From assembly GCF_000719555.1 (NCBI RefSeq), contig NZ_JOGX01000062.1, forward strand, positions 1-35,329: DNA of 35,329 nucleotides. Reading direction: 5' to 3'. A model generated the notes under the pieces. It saw only the letters and a program-made list of their open reading frames with translations. It made no database searches and was not told the DNA's origin. A program made the position numbers and the translations under genes. This DNA is from Streptomyces sp. NRRL F-5727 (GTDB taxonomy: Bacteria > Actinomycetota > Actinomycetes > Streptomycetales > Streptomycetaceae). Positions 7,408-15,373 of this stretch are shown here, piece by piece. Numbering within the stretch: the first letter of the stretch is position 1; the number at the start of each line of letters is the position of its first letter.

Positions 7408-8292
7408 TCAGCGCGGGGTCGGCACGCCGGTGAACAGATCGTGCTCGGGCAGCTCGGTGGGCACGTGGGAGACGACGAGGTGGTAGTCCTCCGTCGGCCA
7501 CGCCTTGGCCTCCAGGTCCATCGGACAGGACAGCTCGGGGCCGTCGGGGTTCACCTGCGTCTCGTGGGCGAGGAGGGCCGCGCGCCGCTCGGGGAAGTAC
7601 TCGGCGCACTCCACGCTGCTGGTCACCTCCCAGGTGGGCCACGCCTCGGGCCAGTTCTCCAGCAGGTCGGCGGCGGGGGAGTCGAGTCCCGCGGCGCGCA
7701 TCGCGGTGTCGATCGCCACGAAGTAGTCCTTGTTGAAGGCGCAGGTGTAGTACAGCTTCAGCGGCTGCCAGGCGTCGCCCGTGCCGGGGTAGCGCAGCGG
7801 GTCGCCGGCGGCCGTGAACGCCTCCACGGACACCTTGTGGGTCATCAGGTGGTCGGGGTGGGGATAGCCGCCGTTCTCGTCGTACGTGACGATCACATGG
7901 GGGCGGAACGCGCGGACCGCCTCCACCAGCGGCCGGGCCGCGTCCTCGAGGGGCTGCAGGGCGAAGCAGCCCTCGGGCAGTTCCTCGCCCGCGCCGGGCA
8001 TGCCGGAGTCGACGAACCCGAGGAACCGCTGTTCCACGCCGAGGATCTCCCGGGCGCGCGCCATCTCCCGGCGGCGTCGCTCGGGAAGTTCGGCCCACAC
8101 CTCGGGCCGGTCCAGGCGGGGGTTGAGGACGTCGCCGCGCTCGCCGCCGGTCATGGTGCACACCAGGACCTCGGCGCCCTCGCGTACGTACTTGACGAGG
8201 GTGGCGGCGCCCTTGCTGGACTCGTCGTCGGGATGGGCGTGCACGGTCATCAGGCGCAGGCCGGTGCGGTCGGGGCGGTGGGACGTGGTCAT
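7408..8292 (-). CDS. mca: Mycothiol S-conjugate amidase, PIG-L/LmbE family
   Basis: This 294-aa zinc hydrolase has HAHPDDES (residues 18-25) with ligands His20, Asp23 and the third in HPDH (145-148). TYDENGGYPHPDH and TGGERG are diagnostic of Mca rather than MshB. Mca cleaves mycothiol conjugates of electrophiles and antibiotics, releasing a mercapturic acid for export. The exporter gene next to it (38 bp upstream on the same strand) suggests one detoxification and export unit. ATG at 8292 follows GGGAG by 10 nt. A dedicated copy implies that the product or an intermediate, perhaps a quinone, reacts with thiols. Confidence 0.88.
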   Translation of the reverse strand: MTTSHRPDRTGLRLMTVHAHPDDESSKGAATLVKYVREGAEVLVCTMTGGERGDVLNPRLDRPEVWAELPERRRREMARAREILGVEQRFLGFVDSGMPGAGEELPEGCFALQPLEDAARPLVEAVRAFRPHVIVTYDENGGYPHPDHLMTHKVSVEAFTAAGDPLRYPGTGDAWQPLKLYYTCAFNKDYFVAIDTAMRAAGLDSPAADLLENWPEAWPTWEVTSSVECAEYFPERRAALLAHETQVNPDGPELSCPMDLEAKAWPTEDYHLVVSHVPTELPEHDLFTGVPTPR

Positions 8293-8330
8293 GTGGTCGA
8301 GACTCCCGTGGTGGGTCGGACGTGTGCGGG

Positions 8331-9779
8331 TCAGGAGCGGGGGCGATCAGGCCCGGGGCGTCGTGCGCCCGGGGCGTGACGCGGGTACAGGGCGGCGGGC
8401 AGCAGGGTCAGACAGCCCAGGACGAGGGCCCAGGTGAAGGCGCGGGCGTGGGCGTCGGCCGTGCTCGCGCCGCCGGCGAGCGAGGAGTGCAGGACGACGG
8501 CGAGCAGGGCGGTGCCGATCGAGCCGCCGACCCGGTTGAGGACGGTGCGGGCACTGGTCGCGTCCGGGATCTGGTGGCGCTGCACGGAGGTGTAGGTCGC
8601 GGCCACGTTCGGCGGGGTGATCAGCCCGTATCCGACGCCGCGCACGAACAGGGCGGCCACCAGGACGGCGGTGCCGGGCCGGGTGTCGTGCAGGACGAAC
8701 GGCACGGTGCCGGCCAGGGTCAGGGCGATGCCCGCGAGGACGACGACGCGCGGGCCGCGGCGGTCGGTGGCCCGGCCCGCGTAGGGGGTGGCCGCCGCGG
8801 TGCCGATCGCCTGCGGCGCGAGCATCAGCGCCGCGCCCAGCACGTCCATGCCGCGCACCTGGACGAAGTACAGGGGCAGCAGCAGCATCGAGCTGTACAG
8901 CGTGGCGCCGAGCAGGAAGGTGTTGACGCCGGCGAGGGCGAACCCGCGGCCGGCGAACAGCCTGAGGTCGAGCAGCGGGGTCGTGGGGGTGCGCAGCGCG
9001 TGGACGGCGTACCCGGCGAGGAGGGCGACGCCGGCGGCCAGGACGGCGTATCCCGTGAGATGCGGGCCGGCCTCGCCGGTCCGGCCGAGCCCGTAGACGA
9101 GGGCGGCGAGGCCGGCGGGGAGCAGGATCAGGCCGGGGACGTCGGGGCGCCGGCCGGTCTGCCGGGCGCCGGAGTCGTCCGGGACGACGCGTGCGGCGAG
9201 CACCAGGGCGGCCAGCCCGATCGGGACGTTGAGGTAGAACAGCCAGCGCCAGCCCGCCTGGTGGACGATCAGTCCGCCGACGACCGGTCCGAGTACGGGG
9301 GCGAGCGAGACCGGCATCGTGATGACGCCGACCAGGCGGCCGATGCGGGTGGGTCCGGCGATCTGGGCGACGATGGCCTGTCCGACGGGCTGCATCAGTC
9401 CGCCGCCGATGCCCTGCAGCAGGCGGAAGGCGATGAGTGATCCGGCCGACCAGGCGAGTCCGCCGAGGGCGGAGGCGACGACGAACAGGGCGACCGAGGA
9501 CAGCCATACGCGTTTGCCGCCGAAGCGCTGGATCAGCCACCCGGCGACCGGGGCGACCAGGGCGACGGCGAGCAGGTAGCCGGTGGACACCCACTGGACC
9601 GCCACGAGCGAGGCGTCCAGACCCTCGGCCATGGGGCCCACGCCGATGTTGACGACGGTCGTGTCGAGCTGGGCGAGCACCGCGCCGAGGATCAGCACCA
9701 GGCCGATGCGGATGAGCCGGGGATCGAGGGGCTCCGCCGCGGGCGGGGTGTCGGAGTGCGGTGCGAGGGCGCGCTTCAA
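8331..9779 (-). CDS. MFS multidrug exporter, DHA2 (EmrB/QacA) family
   Basis: This 482-aa membrane protein has the 14-helix pattern of DHA2 drug/proton antiporters. Motif A-like GWLIQRFGGKRVW follows helix 2, and motif C-like APVLGPVVGG is in helix 5. The first helix carries the QLDTTVV segment typical of QacA/TcmA proteins. It starts with TTG at 9779, supported by AGGAG 5 nt upstream; no ATG or GTG near the N-terminus competes. It lies divergent from a TetR gene with an operator between, the same layout as tetracenomycin TcmA/TcmR. It should export the cluster product. It is clearly a paralog of the exporter at 28614. Confidence 0.9.
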   Translation of the reverse strand: MKRALAPHSDTPPAAEPLDPRLIRIGLVLILGAVLAQLDTTVVNIGVGPMAEGLDASLVAVQWVSTGYLLAVALVAPVAGWLIQRFGGKRVWLSSVALFVVASALGGLAWSAGSLIAFRLLQGIGGGLMQPVGQAIVAQIAGPTRIGRLVGVITMPVSLAPVLGPVVGGLIVHQAGWRWLFYLNVPIGLAALVLAARVVPDDSGARQTGRRPDVPGLILLPAGLAALVYGLGRTGEAGPHLTGYAVLAAGVALLAGYAVHALRTPTTPLLDLRLFAGRGFALAGVNTFLLGATLYSSMLLLPLYFVQVRGMDVLGAALMLAPQAIGTAAATPYAGRATDRRGPRVVVLAGIALTLAGTVPFVLHDTRPGTAVLVAALFVRGVGYGLITPPNVAATYTSVQRHQIPDATSARTVLNRVGGSIGTALLAVVLHSSLAGGASTADAHARAFTWALVLGCLTLLPAALYPRHAPGARRPGPDRPRS

Positions 9780-9821
9780 GCAGGCTCCTGGGGGAGTTCC
9801 GGGAAGAGAGCGATGAGGGTA

Positions 9822-9856
9822 AACTTACGTAGAGTCGATAATTACGTCAAGCGTAA
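9822..9856. promoter_or_regulatory. TetR operator overlapping the exporter promoter
   Basis: TTACG (9842-9846) and CGTAA (9852-9856) form a perfect inverted repeat with a 5-bp spacer. A further TTACGT copy is at 9825-9830. On the minus strand, TTGACG (9850-9845) is followed by a 17-bp spacer and TAAGTT (9827-9822), a reasonable -35/-10 pair for the exporter. The palindrome covers the -35 element, so repressor binding would block exporter transcription. The gap is strikingly AT-rich for this genome. Confidence 0.65.
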
Positions 9857-9883
9857 AAATTTCTCGGGATGAGAGGACCGCCC

Positions 9884-10540
9884 ATGGACGCCCTGACACC
9901 GACGGGGATGGGACTGCGCGAACGCAAGAAGCACGAGACGAGACAGCGCCTCGCCCACGTCGCGACCCTGCTCTTCATCGAGCGCGGCTTCGACACCGTG
10001 ACGATCTCCGAGATCGCCGAGGCCGCCGACGTCTCGAAGAAGACCGTCACCAACTACTTCCCGCTGAAGGAAGACCTCGTCTTCGACGCCCACGAACTCG
10101 CCGTCGACAGCCTGGCCCGCACCGTGCGCGAGCGGCCCGTCGCCGCCTCCGCCCTGCACGCCCTGCGAGACGCCTACCTCGCCGCGCTCACCGGCGGCGA
10201 CTACTCCGTGCTCACCGGCCAGGCATCCCCCGGATTCGCCCGCCTCGTGCACTCCAGCGCGCGACTGAGAGACCGCGAGCGCGAGATCGACGAACAACGC
10301 GAACAGGCACTCGCCGAGGAGCTCGCCGCCGCGACCGGCGCCCCGGCCCACGACACGACGCCCCGGTTCGCGGCCGCGCACCTCGCCGCCGTCCACCGCG
10401 TACTGATCAGGTCGATGCGCGAGATGGCCCGCGACGGGGTCGCGGCGCGGGAGGCGAACGCCCGCACGGCCGAGGTCGCCGAGCGGGCCTTCACCGCCCT
10501 CGAACCCCTCCTCGGCGACTACGCCGTGCGCGAGGCGTGA
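9884..10540 (+). CDS. TetR-family transcriptional repressor
   Basis: This 218-aa regulator has an N-terminal helix-turn-helix at about residues 41-60 (ISEIAEAADVSKKTVTNYFP), the TetR DNA-binding signature, followed by a helical ligand-binding domain. It most likely represses the divergent exporter and itself until the pathway product binds. ATG at 9884 is preferred over ATG 9869 because GAGAGGA sits 6 nt upstream of it. The 22-bp gap to the convergent cyclase gene holds no clear terminator. Confidence 0.9.
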   Translation: MDALTPTGMGLRERKKHETRQRLAHVATLLFIERGFDTVTISEIAEAADVSKKTVTNYFPLKEDLVFDAHELAVDSLARTVRERPVAASALHALRDAYLAALTGGDYSVLTGQASPGFARLVHSSARLRDREREIDEQREQALAEELAAATGAPAHDTTPRFAAAHLAAVHRVLIRSMREMARDGVAAREANARTAEVAERAFTALEPLLGDYAVREA

Positions 10541-10562
10541 GAGCCCTCCGGGCCCCGGCGCG

Positions 10563-11417
10563 TCACACGCCGACGACCGTCTGAGACCCCGCCGCCCGCA
10601 GCAGCGCCCGGACGGCCCCGGCCCTGAGCCAGCGCTCCACGACCGCCGGGGCCGGACCGCCGTCCGCCACCGTCACCGCGGCGCTCAGGACGACCTCCGC
10701 ACCCTCCCGCGCCTCGGCCACGTCGAAACGGGCCGTCGCGGCGTCCAGCCGTCCGTCCAGACCGCCCACCCGCTTCAGCACGAGCGCACGGCCACCGACC
10801 ACCGCCCGCGCCCAGCCGGCGCCGTACACCTCCGCCGCCCCCAGCAACCGCTCGAAGACGGGCACCGCCCGCGCATCCGACAGCCGCGCCCGCACCCCGA
10901 CCCGTACCGTGCGGTCCGCCGGCCCCGGCCACGCCTCGGCCACCTCCCGCAGCTGTCCGAGCTGGGCCGCCCCGCCCCGCCCGATCTGGGCGAGCACCGC
11001 CGCACGCTCCTCCTCGCCGGCGTCCGCGGCGAAGGTCAGCGCATGCTCCAGCCGTACCTCGGTCACACCGTCCGCCGACTCCACGAACGACCACCGGCCA
11101 CGCGTCGACACCACCGCGGGCGCACCGCCCTCATGGGCGAACTCGACCGTACGCCCGGCCACGTCGACAGCACGCCGTGCCGCCCAGTGCCGGACCCCGC
11201 CGTCGGGCAGCACGACCCACCGCTCGACCGTGTCCGAGCCCTCCCCGCGGCCCTCGTCCGCCAGCACCTCGGCATGCAGATGCGACGCGAAGAACTGCGG
11301 AGCGCTCTCGACTCGCCGGACCAGATCGAAACAGACCTCGGCCGGCGCCGCCACCGACACACGGTCCACGACCACCTGCGACGCCGTCTCGGCTGTGCTG
11401 CGCATGGATGCCGCCAT
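10563..11417 (-). CDS. Polyketide cyclase/aromatase, SRPBCC (START-like) superfamily, 284 aa
   Basis: The first about 155 residues are a polyketide aromatase/cyclase domain: DRVSVAAPAEVCFDLVRRVE, then AQFF-like and strand-rich segments ending VRLEHALTFAAD, as in TcmN- and ActVII-type proteins. The rest (about 160-284) looks like a second, diverged SRPBCC domain with few recognisable cyclase residues. Standard didomain enzymes are about 310-320 aa, so this one is short. It should form or aromatise a ring alongside the didomain cyclase at 21152. ATG at 11417 follows GGGAAGGGA by 8 nt. Coding-strand codons end in G more than in the plus-strand neighbours. It is divergent from the O-methyltransferase. 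Confidence 0.75.
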   Translation of the reverse strand: MAASMRSTAETASQVVVDRVSVAAPAEVCFDLVRRVESAPQFFASHLHAEVLADEGRGEGSDTVERWVVLPDGGVRHWAARRAVDVAGRTVEFAHEGGAPAVVSTRGRWSFVESADGVTEVRLEHALTFAADAGEEERAAVLAQIGRGGAAQLGQLREVAEAWPGPADRTVRVGVRARLSDARAVPVFERLLGAAEVYGAGWARAVVGGRALVLKRVGGLDGRLDAATARFDVAEAREGAEVVLSAAVTVADGGPAPAVVERWLRAGAVRALLRAAGSQTVVGV

Positions 11418-11467
11418 GACACGGTCCCTTCCCTCGACTGCTGACCCCCGCAGCCTTCCCGCACCCC

Positions 11468-11496
11468 CTCGACGGGCGATCGAGGCCGCTTCGAGC
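11468..11496. promoter_or_regulatory. Three TCGA heptamers at 11-bp pitch (SARP-type site)
   Basis: CTCGACG (11468-11474), ATCGAGG (11479-11485) and TTCGAGC (11490-11496) are spaced exactly 11 bp apart in the 138-bp divergent gap between the cyclase and the O-methyltransferase. CAGTGT (11506-11511) begins 9 bp after the last repeat and may be the -10 element of the plus-strand operon. The same repeats read on the minus strand as GCTCGAA, CCTCGAT and CGTCGAG. This is the best SARP-type site in the window; binding is inferred. Confidence 0.65.
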
Positions 11497-11555
11497 GCCG
11501 CACCACAGTGTGTCCGGGCCAGCCCCGCCCCCCAGCGAGAGGAACGACGATATCC

Positions 11556-12602
11556 ATGGCCGCAGCGGCATCGGCCCCCGGGCCGATCACCCGACAGACC
11601 ATCCTGGAAACCCTGCTGGCCTTCAAACGGACCAGCCTGCTGCGCACGGCGATCGAACTGCGGCTCTTCGACGCCCTGACGGCGGGACCACACGGCGCGG
11701 ACCACGTGGCCCGCGCGATCGGCGCACCCGCCCGCGCCACCCGCGTCCTGCTCACCGCACTGGCCTCCGCCGGGCTCGTCACCGAACACGGCGCCCCGGG
11801 ACACGAGGAGTTCGGCCTCGTCGAGGGCGCCGACCGCCTCCTGGTCACCACCAGCCCCGACTACGCCGGTGACGCCGCCCTGGTCGCCGCCTCGCAGCAG
11901 GAGTGGCAGTCCATGGGCTCCCTCACCGACATCGTGCGCACCGGCTCCACCCACCTCGACCAGGACGCCGGCTCCCCGGACTTCCCCTACTGGCAGGACT
12001 TCGCCGCCCACGGCACCTTCGCCACCCGCCCCGTCGCCCAGGCCCTCGCCGACGCCCTCGGCACCTGGGCGGCCGGCCGCGAGGAGCTCCGGCTCCTCGA
12101 CGTCGGCTGCGGACACGCCCTGTTCGGCCTGCACCTCGCCCGGACCTTCGACCACGCCCGCGTCACCGGCATCGACTGGGCGAGCATCCTCCCGCACGCC
12201 CGCCACAACGCCCAGACCATGGGCCTCGCCGACCGCGCCACCTGGATCGCCGGCGACGTCTTCGAACAGGACCTGCGAGGCCCCTACGACCTCGTCGTCC
12301 TCGCCAACTTCCTGCCCCAGTACTCCGAGGAGGACGGCACCCGGCTGCTGCGCCGCGTCCGCAGCGCACTCGCCCCCGGCGGACGCGTGGCCCTCGCCGG
12401 ATTCACCGTCGGCGACTTCGGCCCCCAGCGCGAGTTCGGCGGCCGCATGCTCTCGCTGCTGCTCCTCGCCTGGACCCGGCACGGCGAAGTCCCCACCAGC
12501 GAGGGCTATGTGCGGATGCTCCGCCGCGCCGGCTTCGCCGACCCCGACGTACACGACACACCGGGCCTGCCCACCCGGCTGTTCATCGCCGCACCGCACT
12601 GA
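11556..12602 (+). CDS. SAM-dependent O-methyltransferase, polyketide/plant OMT-like (Methyltransf_2) family
   Basis: This 348-aa protein has an N-terminal winged-helix dimerisation part (TAIELRLFDAL around residues 31-41) and a C-terminal Rossmann domain with the SAM motif LLDVGCGHALFG (180-191). The layout matches DnrK, TcmO and MtmMII-type enzymes of aromatic polyketide pathways. Most members methylate phenolic hydroxyls; some act on carbon. ATG at 11556 lies 12 nt after AGAGGA. It leads a three-gene operon with the aldo/keto reductase (27-bp gap) and FAD hydroxylase, probably under the SARP-type site just upstream. Confidence 0.88.
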   Translation: MAAAASAPGPITRQTILETLLAFKRTSLLRTAIELRLFDALTAGPHGADHVARAIGAPARATRVLLTALASAGLVTEHGAPGHEEFGLVEGADRLLVTTSPDYAGDAALVAASQQEWQSMGSLTDIVRTGSTHLDQDAGSPDFPYWQDFAAHGTFATRPVAQALADALGTWAAGREELRLLDVGCGHALFGLHLARTFDHARVTGIDWASILPHARHNAQTMGLADRATWIAGDVFEQDLRGPYDLVVLANFLPQYSEEDGTRLLRRVRSALAPGGRVALAGFTVGDFGPQREFGGRMLSLLLLAWTRHGEVPTSEGYVRMLRRAGFADPDVHDTPGLPTRLFIAAPH

Positions 12603-12629
12603 ACCACGCGCAGCGAGGAGGACCGAACC

Positions 12630-13649
12630 ATGCAGTACGTGCCCCTGGGCCGCAGCGGCCTGATGGTCAGCAGGGTCGCCTTCGGCAACTCGATGACCCA
12701 CGGCAACCAGATCGACGACGACACCGCGCGGGCCTGCGTACACGCCGCCCTCGACGCGGGAATCACCACCTTCGACACCGCCGACGCCTACGCCGACGGC
12801 CGGGCCGAGGAACTCCTCGGCCGGGCACTCGCCGGACAGCGCCGCTCCGACCTGGTGCTCTGCACCAAGGTCGGACGCTCACCCCGGCCCGGCCCCAACG
12901 AGGGCCGGCTCTCCCGCAAACACATCCACGACAGCGCCGAAGCCTCCCTGCGCCGCCTCGGCACCGACCACGTCGACCTCTACCAGGCACACCGCTGGGA
13001 CCCGCACACCCCCCTCGAAGAGACCATGTCCGCCTTCGCCGACCTGGTCCACAGCGGAAAGGCGCGCTACATCGGCGTCTCGGAATGGACCGCCGACCAG
13101 ATCACCGCCGGCGCCGCCCTCGCCCGCGAGCTCCACATCCCGCTGATCTCCAACCAGGCCCAGTACTCCCTGCTCTGGCGCGTCATCGAGCGCGAGGTGA
13201 TCCCCGCGAGCGACCGGGCCGGCGTCGGCCAGATGGTGTGGTCGCCGCTCGCCGGAGGCGTCCTCACCGGAAAGTACCGGCCCGGCGCCGAAGCCCCCGG
13301 CGACAGCCGCGCGGTCCGCGCCCAGGGCGGAGCCAGGTCCATGAACCGCTGGCGGCACCTCGACGACACCGTCCTGTCCGCCGTCGCCGCGCTCGACCCC
13401 GTCGCCGCCAAGGCCGGACTCACCACCGCCCAGTTCGCCCTGGCCTGGGTCCTGCGCAACCCGGCCGTCTCCTGCGCGGTCACCGGCGCCTCACGCCCCG
13501 GCCAGCTCACCGCCAACCTGCCGGCCCTGGACACCTGCCTCGACGACGACCTCGTCGCCGAGGCCGACCTCGTCCTGGCCCCCGTCGTGGTCGACGACCC
13601 CGCCATGGCCGGCCGCGCCCCCGCACCGGCCGCACCCTCACCCGCCTGA
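12630..13649 (+). CDS. Aldo/keto reductase
   Basis: This 339-aa TIM-barrel reductase has the full catalytic tetrad: Asp49 and Tyr54 in FDTADAY, Lys80 in LCTKVG and His121 in LYQAHRWD. SPLAGGVLTGKYRPG around residues 205-219 is typical of the Kv-beta-like AKR branch that includes mithramycin side-chain reductase MtmW and some deoxysugar 3-ketoreductases. It could reduce a side-chain or ring ketone of the aglycone, or a keto sugar; its place between two aglycone-tailoring genes favours the aglycone. The ribosome site GAGGAGGA lies upstream of ATG 12630. NADPH use is expected for the family. Confidence 0.88.
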   Translation: MQYVPLGRSGLMVSRVAFGNSMTHGNQIDDDTARACVHAALDAGITTFDTADAYADGRAEELLGRALAGQRRSDLVLCTKVGRSPRPGPNEGRLSRKHIHDSAEASLRRLGTDHVDLYQAHRWDPHTPLEETMSAFADLVHSGKARYIGVSEWTADQITAGAALARELHIPLISNQAQYSLLWRVIEREVIPASDRAGVGQMVWSPLAGGVLTGKYRPGAEAPGDSRAVRAQGGARSMNRWRHLDDTVLSAVAALDPVAAKAGLTTAQFALAWVLRNPAVSCAVTGASRPGQLTANLPALDTCLDDDLVAEADLVLAPVVVDDPAMAGRAPAPAAPSPA

Positions 13650-13695
13650 TCCACCACCCCAGCCGGCGAAACACGATCGAGGAGGAAGAACAGAC

Positions 13696-15288
13696 ATGTC
13701 CGAGGTCACCACCCAGGTCCTGATCGTGGGAGGAGGAATCGTGGGGCTGTCCGCCGCCGTGTTCCTGCGCGACCACGCGGTCGACGTCGTCCTGGTCGAA
13801 CGGCACAGGGACACATCGGTCCTGCCCAAGGGACGCAACCTCAACGCCCGCACCATGGAGATCTACCTCGCGCACGGCGTCGAGGCCGACCTCCACGCCG
13901 CCCCGCAGTCCGTCTTCCAGGAGTTCGACGAACGCTGCCGCGCCGTGACCCTGGCGGGCGAGGAGATCCTGCGCGAGGTACGCCCCGCCCCCCAGACCCT
14001 GAAAGGGATCAGCCCGACCGAGGCGGCACTCGTGGACCAGTCCACCGCCGAACCGGTCCTGCGCCACCACGCCGAACGACGCGGCGCCGACGTACGGTTC
14101 CACACCGAACTCATCGACTACGAGGACACCGGCGACGGCATCACCGCCGTGATCGCCGACCGGGACACCGGCGAGCGGACCACCGTCCACGCCGACTACC
14201 TGCTGGCAGCCGACGGACACCGCTCCGGCATCCGGGCCGGCCTCGGCATCGGCCGCGACCTCATCGAGCCGCCCACCCCCGTCGTCAGCGTCGTCTTCGA
14301 AGCCGACCTCACCCGACCGCTGCGCGGCCGCAAGGTCGCCCTCGCCTACCTCGACCGGCCCGAACCCGGCACCCTGCTCACCCCCCTGGACACCCTGCGG
14401 CGCTGGCTGCTGATCGTGCCCTACCGCCCCGAACCCGGCGGCTCCCTCGACGCCTTCACACCCGAGCACTGCCTGAAGCTGTTCCGCGCCGCGGTGGGCG
14501 AGGAAGACCTCCCCGCACGCGCCGTCCCGGCCATCCCCGGATCACACCAGCTCGCCCACCCCTGGGAACTCACCGCCTGGGTCGCCGACCGCTACCACCA
14601 CGGCCGGGTCTTCCTGGCCGGCGACGCCGTCCACGTCATGCCGCCCACCGGAGGACTCGGCGCCAACACCGGCATCCAGGACGCCCACAACCTCGCCTGG
14701 AAACTGGCCGCGGTCCTCCAGGGACGCGCCGGCGAGAAACTCCTCGACACCTACGAAACCGAGCGGCGCCCCGTCGCCCAGCTCGCCGCCGGCTTCGCCA
14801 CCGACCGGCAGAGCGACCGCACCGCCGGACGCAGCGACGGCCACGGCACGACCGACCTCCTCGCCGTCATCATGGGCTACCACTACCCCGCGCCCGGCGC
14901 GCCGATGACCACCGCCGCACCCAAGGCCCAGCACCCCAGGGACCTCGACGGCACCCCCGGCACCCGCGCCCCCCACCTCGACCTGACCCGGGACGGGCGG
15001 ACCCTGTCGACCATCGAACTGTTCCGTGACCGGCCCGTCCTGCTGACCGGACCGGCCGGCGCCGCCTGGGCACGCTGCGCCCGGCCCCTGGCCGACGAAC
15101 TGCGCACCGTACGCGTCGGCACCGACGTCGAAGCCGAACCGGAGGCATGGGCCCACCGGTTCGGCGTGGCCGGCGACGGCGCGGTCCTCGTCCGCCCCGA
15201 CGGCTTCACGGCCTGGCGCTCCCTCCCGGGGCAGGAGCCGTCCGAGGCGACCCTGCGCACGGTCCTCGACCAGGTCATGGTCCGCTGA
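13696..15288 (+). CDS. Class A FAD-dependent aromatic polyketide hydroxylase
   Basis: This 530-aa flavoprotein has the FAD dinucleotide motif GGGIVGLS (12-19), the DG motif AADGHRSGIR (171-180) and the GD motif LAGDAVHVMPPTGGLGANTG (307-326), then a thioredoxin-like C-terminal domain from about 400. This architecture defines the TcmG/ElmG/RdmE/PgaE group, single-component NAD(P)H hydroxylases acting on polycyclic aromatics. GGAGGA lies 10 nt before ATG 13696. It is the last gene of the operon begun by the O-methyltransferase and is followed by a strong terminator. The position hydroxylated cannot be read from sequence. Confidence 0.9.
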   Translation: MSEVTTQVLIVGGGIVGLSAAVFLRDHAVDVVLVERHRDTSVLPKGRNLNARTMEIYLAHGVEADLHAAPQSVFQEFDERCRAVTLAGEEILREVRPAPQTLKGISPTEAALVDQSTAEPVLRHHAERRGADVRFHTELIDYEDTGDGITAVIADRDTGERTTVHADYLLAADGHRSGIRAGLGIGRDLIEPPTPVVSVVFEADLTRPLRGRKVALAYLDRPEPGTLLTPLDTLRRWLLIVPYRPEPGGSLDAFTPEHCLKLFRAAVGEEDLPARAVPAIPGSHQLAHPWELTAWVADRYHHGRVFLAGDAVHVMPPTGGLGANTGIQDAHNLAWKLAAVLQGRAGEKLLDTYETERRPVAQLAAGFATDRQSDRTAGRSDGHGTTDLLAVIMGYHYPAPGAPMTTAAPKAQHPRDLDGTPGTRAPHLDLTRDGRTLSTIELFRDRPVLLTGPAGAAWARCARPLADELRTVRVGTDVEAEPEAWAHRFGVAGDGAVLVRPDGFTAWRSLPGQEPSEATLRTVLDQVMVR

Positions 15289-15306
15289 CCGACCCGGACA
15301 CGCTCG

Positions 15307-15340
15307 AAGGGGTGGGACCGAAGCACCGGTCCCACCCCTT
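15307..15340. terminator. Strong bidirectional hairpin terminator
   Basis: A perfect 14-bp stem (15307-15320 with 15327-15340) closes a 6-nt loop. It ends in CCCCTT and lies between two convergent operons, 19 bp after the FAD hydroxylase stop and 34 bp from the hemerythrin-gene stop. Confidence 0.85.
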
Positions 15341-15373
15341 GCGGCATGTCTGCCGCGCCACGTCACACCCGGG

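Noticed and set aside
10563..12743. 726-aa minus-strand frame running from the cyclase through the region opposite the O-methyltransferase
   Set aside because: Only the last 284 codons have protein-family character; the upstream part is antisense to the O-methyltransferase gene, and the start at 11417 has a strong ribosome site.
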